Position numbers and translations under genes: made by a program
Notes under the pieces: model-generated
Databases searched by the model: none
The model's input: only the letters and a program-made list of their open reading frames with translations
Told to the model about the DNA's origin: nothing
In this document: one piece after another, positions 61,543-64,000 of the stretch
Numbering within the stretch: position 1 is the stretch's first letter
How the letters are laid out: each line of letters begins with the position of its first letter
Assembly (NCBI RefSeq): GCF_001704275.1
Contig: NZ_CP011533.1
Coordinates: 7,812,001 to 7,876,000, forward strand
Direction: 5' to 3'
Length of the DNA: 64,000 nucleotides
DNA from: Streptomyces noursei ATCC 11455
Lineage (GTDB): Bacteria; Actinomycetota; Actinomycetes; Streptomycetales; Streptomycetaceae

Positions 61543-63555
61543 TCAGTTCACCAGCGAGGGTGCGGTGGACAGCTCCGGGGTGTCGCCCGGCGCGGCGCCG
61601 GCGGCCACCGCCACGTCCGCCACGTCCACCGCCTCCGTCGCGTCGACCGCGTCCGTCACGTCCGCCGGGGCCGGGCCGTCCGCAGCCCCGGAGGGTCCGC
61701 CGGCGAACTGGGTCCGGTACAGCTCGGCGTACCGGCCGTCGGCTGCCAGCAGTGTCTCGTGCGTTCCGCGCTCGACGATCCGCCCGCCCTCGACGACCAG
61801 GATCAGGTCGGCGGCCCGCACGGTCGACAGCCGGTGGGCGATCACCAGCGCGGTCCGCCCGTCCAGCGCCTCGGTGAGCGCCTCCTGGACGGCCGCCTCC
61901 GAGGTGTTGTCCAGGTGGGCGGTGGCCTCGTCCAGGATCACCACCCGGGGGTGGGCCAGCAGCAGCCGGGCGATGGTCAGCCGCTGCCGCTCGCCGCCGG
62001 AGAGACGGTAGCCGCGCTCGCCGACGACGGTGTCCAGGCCGTCGGGCAGCGAGGCGATCAACGCGTCCAGGCGGGCCCGGCGCAGCGCGTCCCACAGCTC
62101 CTCCTCGGCCGCCTCGGGGTTGGCCAGCAGCAGGTTCTCCCGGATGGACTCGTGGAAGAGGTGGCCGTCCTGGGTGACCATGCCCAGGGTGTCGCGCAGC
62201 GAGGAGGCGGTCAGGTCCCGGACGTCCACCCCGCCCAACCGCACCGCGCCGGAGTCCGCGTCGTACAGCCGCGGCAGCAGCTGGGCGATGGTCGACTTGC
62301 CGGCGCCGGAGGAGCCGACCAGGGCCACCATCTGGCCCGGCTCGGCGCGGAAGGAGACGTCGTGCAGGACCTCCTCGCCGCCCCGGGTGTCGAGGGTGGC
62401 GACCTCCTCCAGGGAGGCCAGCGACACCTTGTCGGCGGACGGGTAGCCGAAGCGCACCGCGTCGAACTCCACCGACACCGGGCCGGTGGGCACCGGACGG
62501 GCGTCCGGCCGCTCGGTGATCAGCGGCTCGAGGTCCAGCACCTCGAAGACCCGCTCGAAGCTGACCAGCGCGCTCATCACCTCGATGTGGGCGCCGGACA
62601 GCGCGGTCAGCGGGGCGTACAGCCGGGTGAGCAGCAGGGCCAGCGAGACGATCGCGCCCGGCTCCAGCTGCCCGCGCAGCGCCAGGAACCCGCCCAGCCC
62701 GTAGACCACGGCCAGCGCCAGCGCGGAGACCAGGGTGAGCGCGGTGACGAAGTACGTCTGCACCATCGCCGAGCGGACGCCGATGTCGCGCACCCGGCGG
62801 GCCCGGGCGGCGAACTCCGCTGACTCCCGCGCCGGTCGGCCCATCAGCTTCACGAGGGTGGCGCCGGGCGCGGAGAACCGCTCGGTCATCTGGGTGCCCA
62901 TCGCGGCGTTGTGGTCGGCGCCCTCCCTGCGCAGCGCCGCCAGCCGTCGACCGACCAGCCGGGCGGGCAGCACGAACACCGGCAGCAGCACCAGGGCGAT
63001 CAGCGTGATCTGCCAGGAGAGGCTGAGCATCACGCCGAGCGTGAGCAGCAGGGTGACGATGTTGCTGACCACTCCGGACAGGGTGTCGCTGAACGCCCGC
63101 TGGGCGCCGATCACATCGTTGTTGAGCCGGCTGACCAGCGCTCCGGTGCGGGTGCGGGTGAAGAAGGCGATCGGCATCCGCTGGACGTGGTCGTAGACGG
63201 TGGTGCGCAGGTCGAGGATGAGCCCCTCGCCGATGCCCGCCGACAGCCGGCGGGTCAGCAGCCCCAGCCCCGCCTCGGCGACGGCGATCGCCGCGATCAG
63301 CCCGGACAGCCCCAGGACCAGTCCGGGCGAGGTGCGGCCGACGATCGCGTCCACCACCCGCCCGGCGAGCAGCGGGGTGGCCACCGCGAGCAGCGCGGTG
63401 ACGGTGCTCAGCACCAGGAACCACACCAGCATCCGGCGGTGCGGGCGGGCGAAGGCCGCGATCCGGCGCAGCGTGCCCCGGGAGAGGCGGTGCTTGCCCT
63501 GTTGGGCGGTCATCGTGCTGTGCAGCGAATGCCAGGCGGTGACTTCCATGTCCAT
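61543..63555 (-). CDS. multidrug ABC exporter (fused permease-ATPase)
   Basis: A 670-residue half-transporter. Six helices (about 40-330) form the ABC type-1 membrane domain, then the ATPase: Walker A GSSGAGKST, Q-loop VTQDGHLFHESIRENLL, signature YRLSGGERQRLTIARLLL, Walker B VVILDEATAHLD, switch His LVIAHRLST. A low-complexity Asp/Ala/Val tail of about 45 residues follows. Strong aggagg before the ATG. The promoter carries a MerR-type dyad with 19-bp spacing, suggesting drug-inducible expression. Confidence 0.93.
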   Translation of the reverse strand: MDMEVTAWHSLHSTMTAQQGKHRLSRGTLRRIAAFARPHRRMLVWFLVLSTVTALLAVATPLLAGRVVDAIVGRTSPGLVLGLSGLIAAIAVAEAGLGLLTRRLSAGIGEGLILDLRTTVYDHVQRMPIAFFTRTRTGALVSRLNNDVIGAQRAFSDTLSGVVSNIVTLLLTLGVMLSLSWQITLIALVLLPVFVLPARLVGRRLAALRREGADHNAAMGTQMTERFSAPGATLVKLMGRPARESAEFAARARRVRDIGVRSAMVQTYFVTALTLVSALALAVVYGLGGFLALRGQLEPGAIVSLALLLTRLYAPLTALSGAHIEVMSALVSFERVFEVLDLEPLITERPDARPVPTGPVSVEFDAVRFGYPSADKVSLASLEEVATLDTRGGEEVLHDVSFRAEPGQMVALVGSSGAGKSTIAQLLPRLYDADSGAVRLGGVDVRDLTASSLRDTLGMVTQDGHLFHESIRENLLLANPEAAEEELWDALRRARLDALIASLPDGLDTVVGERGYRLSGGERQRLTIARLLLAHPRVVILDEATAHLDNTSEAAVQEALTEALDGRTALVIAHRLSTVRAADLILVVEGGRIVERGTHETLLAADGRYAELYRTQFAGGPSGAADGPAPADVTDAVDATEAVDVADVAVAAGAAPGDTPELSTAPSLVN

Positions 63556-63615
63556 CGCGGCCTCCTGATTGCCGGGTCGTCACGGGATCGCCGTGCGTGA
63601 CCGGCGACATGAAAG

Positions 63616-63646
63616 AACCTAGAACCTAAACCAATCTTGAGGTCAA
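63616..63646 (-). promoter_or_regulatory. MerR-type promoter of the ABC exporter
   Basis: On the minus strand -35 TTGACC (63646-63641) and -10-like TAGGTT (63621-63616) are separated by 19 bp, longer than the normal 17. Within the spacer sits a dyad, on the plus strand ACCTAAA-N6-TTGAGGT (63624-63643), one mismatch from perfect. Long spacers with a central dyad are the hallmark of MerR-family activators. The regulator gene is not in the window. Confidence 0.55.
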
Positions 63647-63718
63647 GGGATTCCCGCACCGTCACCCCGCGGGGCTACCCGCACCGCGCCCCGTTCCCCC
63701 CACCGGGCCGTCGCCACG

Positions 63719-64000
63719 ATGGCCGCCATGCGGGACGGGGGAGCGCACGGCACAGGGAACGCCCGCACGGCCGTCACGGCGACACTGCTGCTGCCGTCGC
63801 GGCTGACCGCCTCCGCCGCCCGGCTCCGCGACACCGCCCGCCGACGCGGACGGCACACCCCGACGCGGCGGCCTTCGGCGCCGAACTCCTCGCCCGTCAC
63901 GGCTCGACCCTGCCCTCCGCGATCGTCGTCGACGTCGGCCGCACCGAAGGCCGTTGGGTGGTCGTCGGGGCCAACGCGGCCTGGGCGAGCGGGTGTTACG
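63719..64000 (+). pseudogene. ATP-grasp-like protein remnant (runs off the window)
   Basis: From ATG 63719 the frame gives ARTAVTATLLLPSRLTASAA then RLRDTARRRG, an ordinary start. A different frame then gives HPDAAAFGAELLARHGSTLP and SAIVVDVGRTEGRWVVVGAN, like the end of ATP-grasp domain proteins. The middle of the protein is missing, so two ends seem joined by a deletion. The end is cut by the window. Family call rests on two short pieces. Confidence 0.35.

Noticed and set aside
1..64000. CRISPR arrays, rRNA and tRNA genes
   Set aside because: No regularly spaced direct repeats, no cloverleaf sequences with conserved TTCGAATC-type loops recognised, and no rRNA sequence by eye; a tRNA scan would be needed to exclude a tRNA near 51.2 kb.

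Overview
The window looks like a Streptomyces chromosome (or a close relative). It is strongly GC-rich, GTG starts and ATGA/GTGA stop-start overlaps are common, and the gene families are typical: MHS transporter, CGNR regulator, TetR regulators, RacP-like fragment, DUF3037/HipA pair, T-box leader, Lnt. Functions were assigned by reading translations and motifs; no database search was run.

Layout. (1) 1-11.1 kb is metabolic and mostly intact: the end of an FAD/NAD(P)-binding protein, a PcaB-type lyase and an MHS transporter; a small EF-hand protein; a divergent CGNR regulator + membrane protein / epoxide hydrolase pair with twin operator-like dyads; and an ABC ATPase-permease-secreted phosphoesterase operon. 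(2) 11.1-17.7 kb holds a 160-bp MITE-like element and a two-component system facing a lipoprotein/ABC/FtsX export operon. (3) 17.7-22.4 kb is a graveyard of broken genes: RacP-like piece, IS5-type pieces, IS256 transposase, a frameshifted GH28 gene and a rhodanese piece around an intact HAD hydrolase. (4) 22.5-29.2 kb carries a membrane protein-DCC-TetR operon with two palindromic operators, an ABC operon with a frameshifted ATPase, and an FG-GAP secreted protein.

(5) 29.6-40.8 kb is the most unusual stretch. A 1368-residue Ala-rich coiled-coil exported protein ends in a deaminase-like zinc site, followed by a strong hairpin and a small putative immunity gene. After it come an orphan toxin-tail-like remnant, decayed phage connector/tail genes on the minus strand, and a WXG100-like plus toxin-like pair. 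(6) 41-48.5 kb is decayed again: a twice-frameshifted amino acid permease, a methyltransferase N-terminal fragment, a T-box leader driving a nonsense-mutated and truncated aspartyl-tRNA synthetase, an IS3 element with a -1 slippery heptamer, an esterase next to the IS end, and an IS701-type transposase. (7) 48.6-51.2 kb has a winged-helix protein, an excisionase and a tyrosine integrase, so 51.2 kb may be the edge of an integrated element.

(8) 51.2-64 kb is well-kept chromosome: HipA-like kinase + DUF3037, two SDR genes, an aldo/keto reductase, ung, a TPR-like protein, a TetR/FAD-monooxygenase divergent pair with three ACTAC-N4-GTAGT operators, an oxidoreductase, apolipoprotein N-acyltransferase, and a multidrug ABC exporter with a MerR-type 19-bp-spacer promoter. 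An ATP-grasp-like remnant closes the window.

Recurring themes are local repressors next to their likely operators, and an accessory core (about 11-51 kb) shaped by insertion sequences and polymorphic-toxin modules. Several frameshifts lie in C/G homopolymers, so some pseudogene calls could be sequencing errors.
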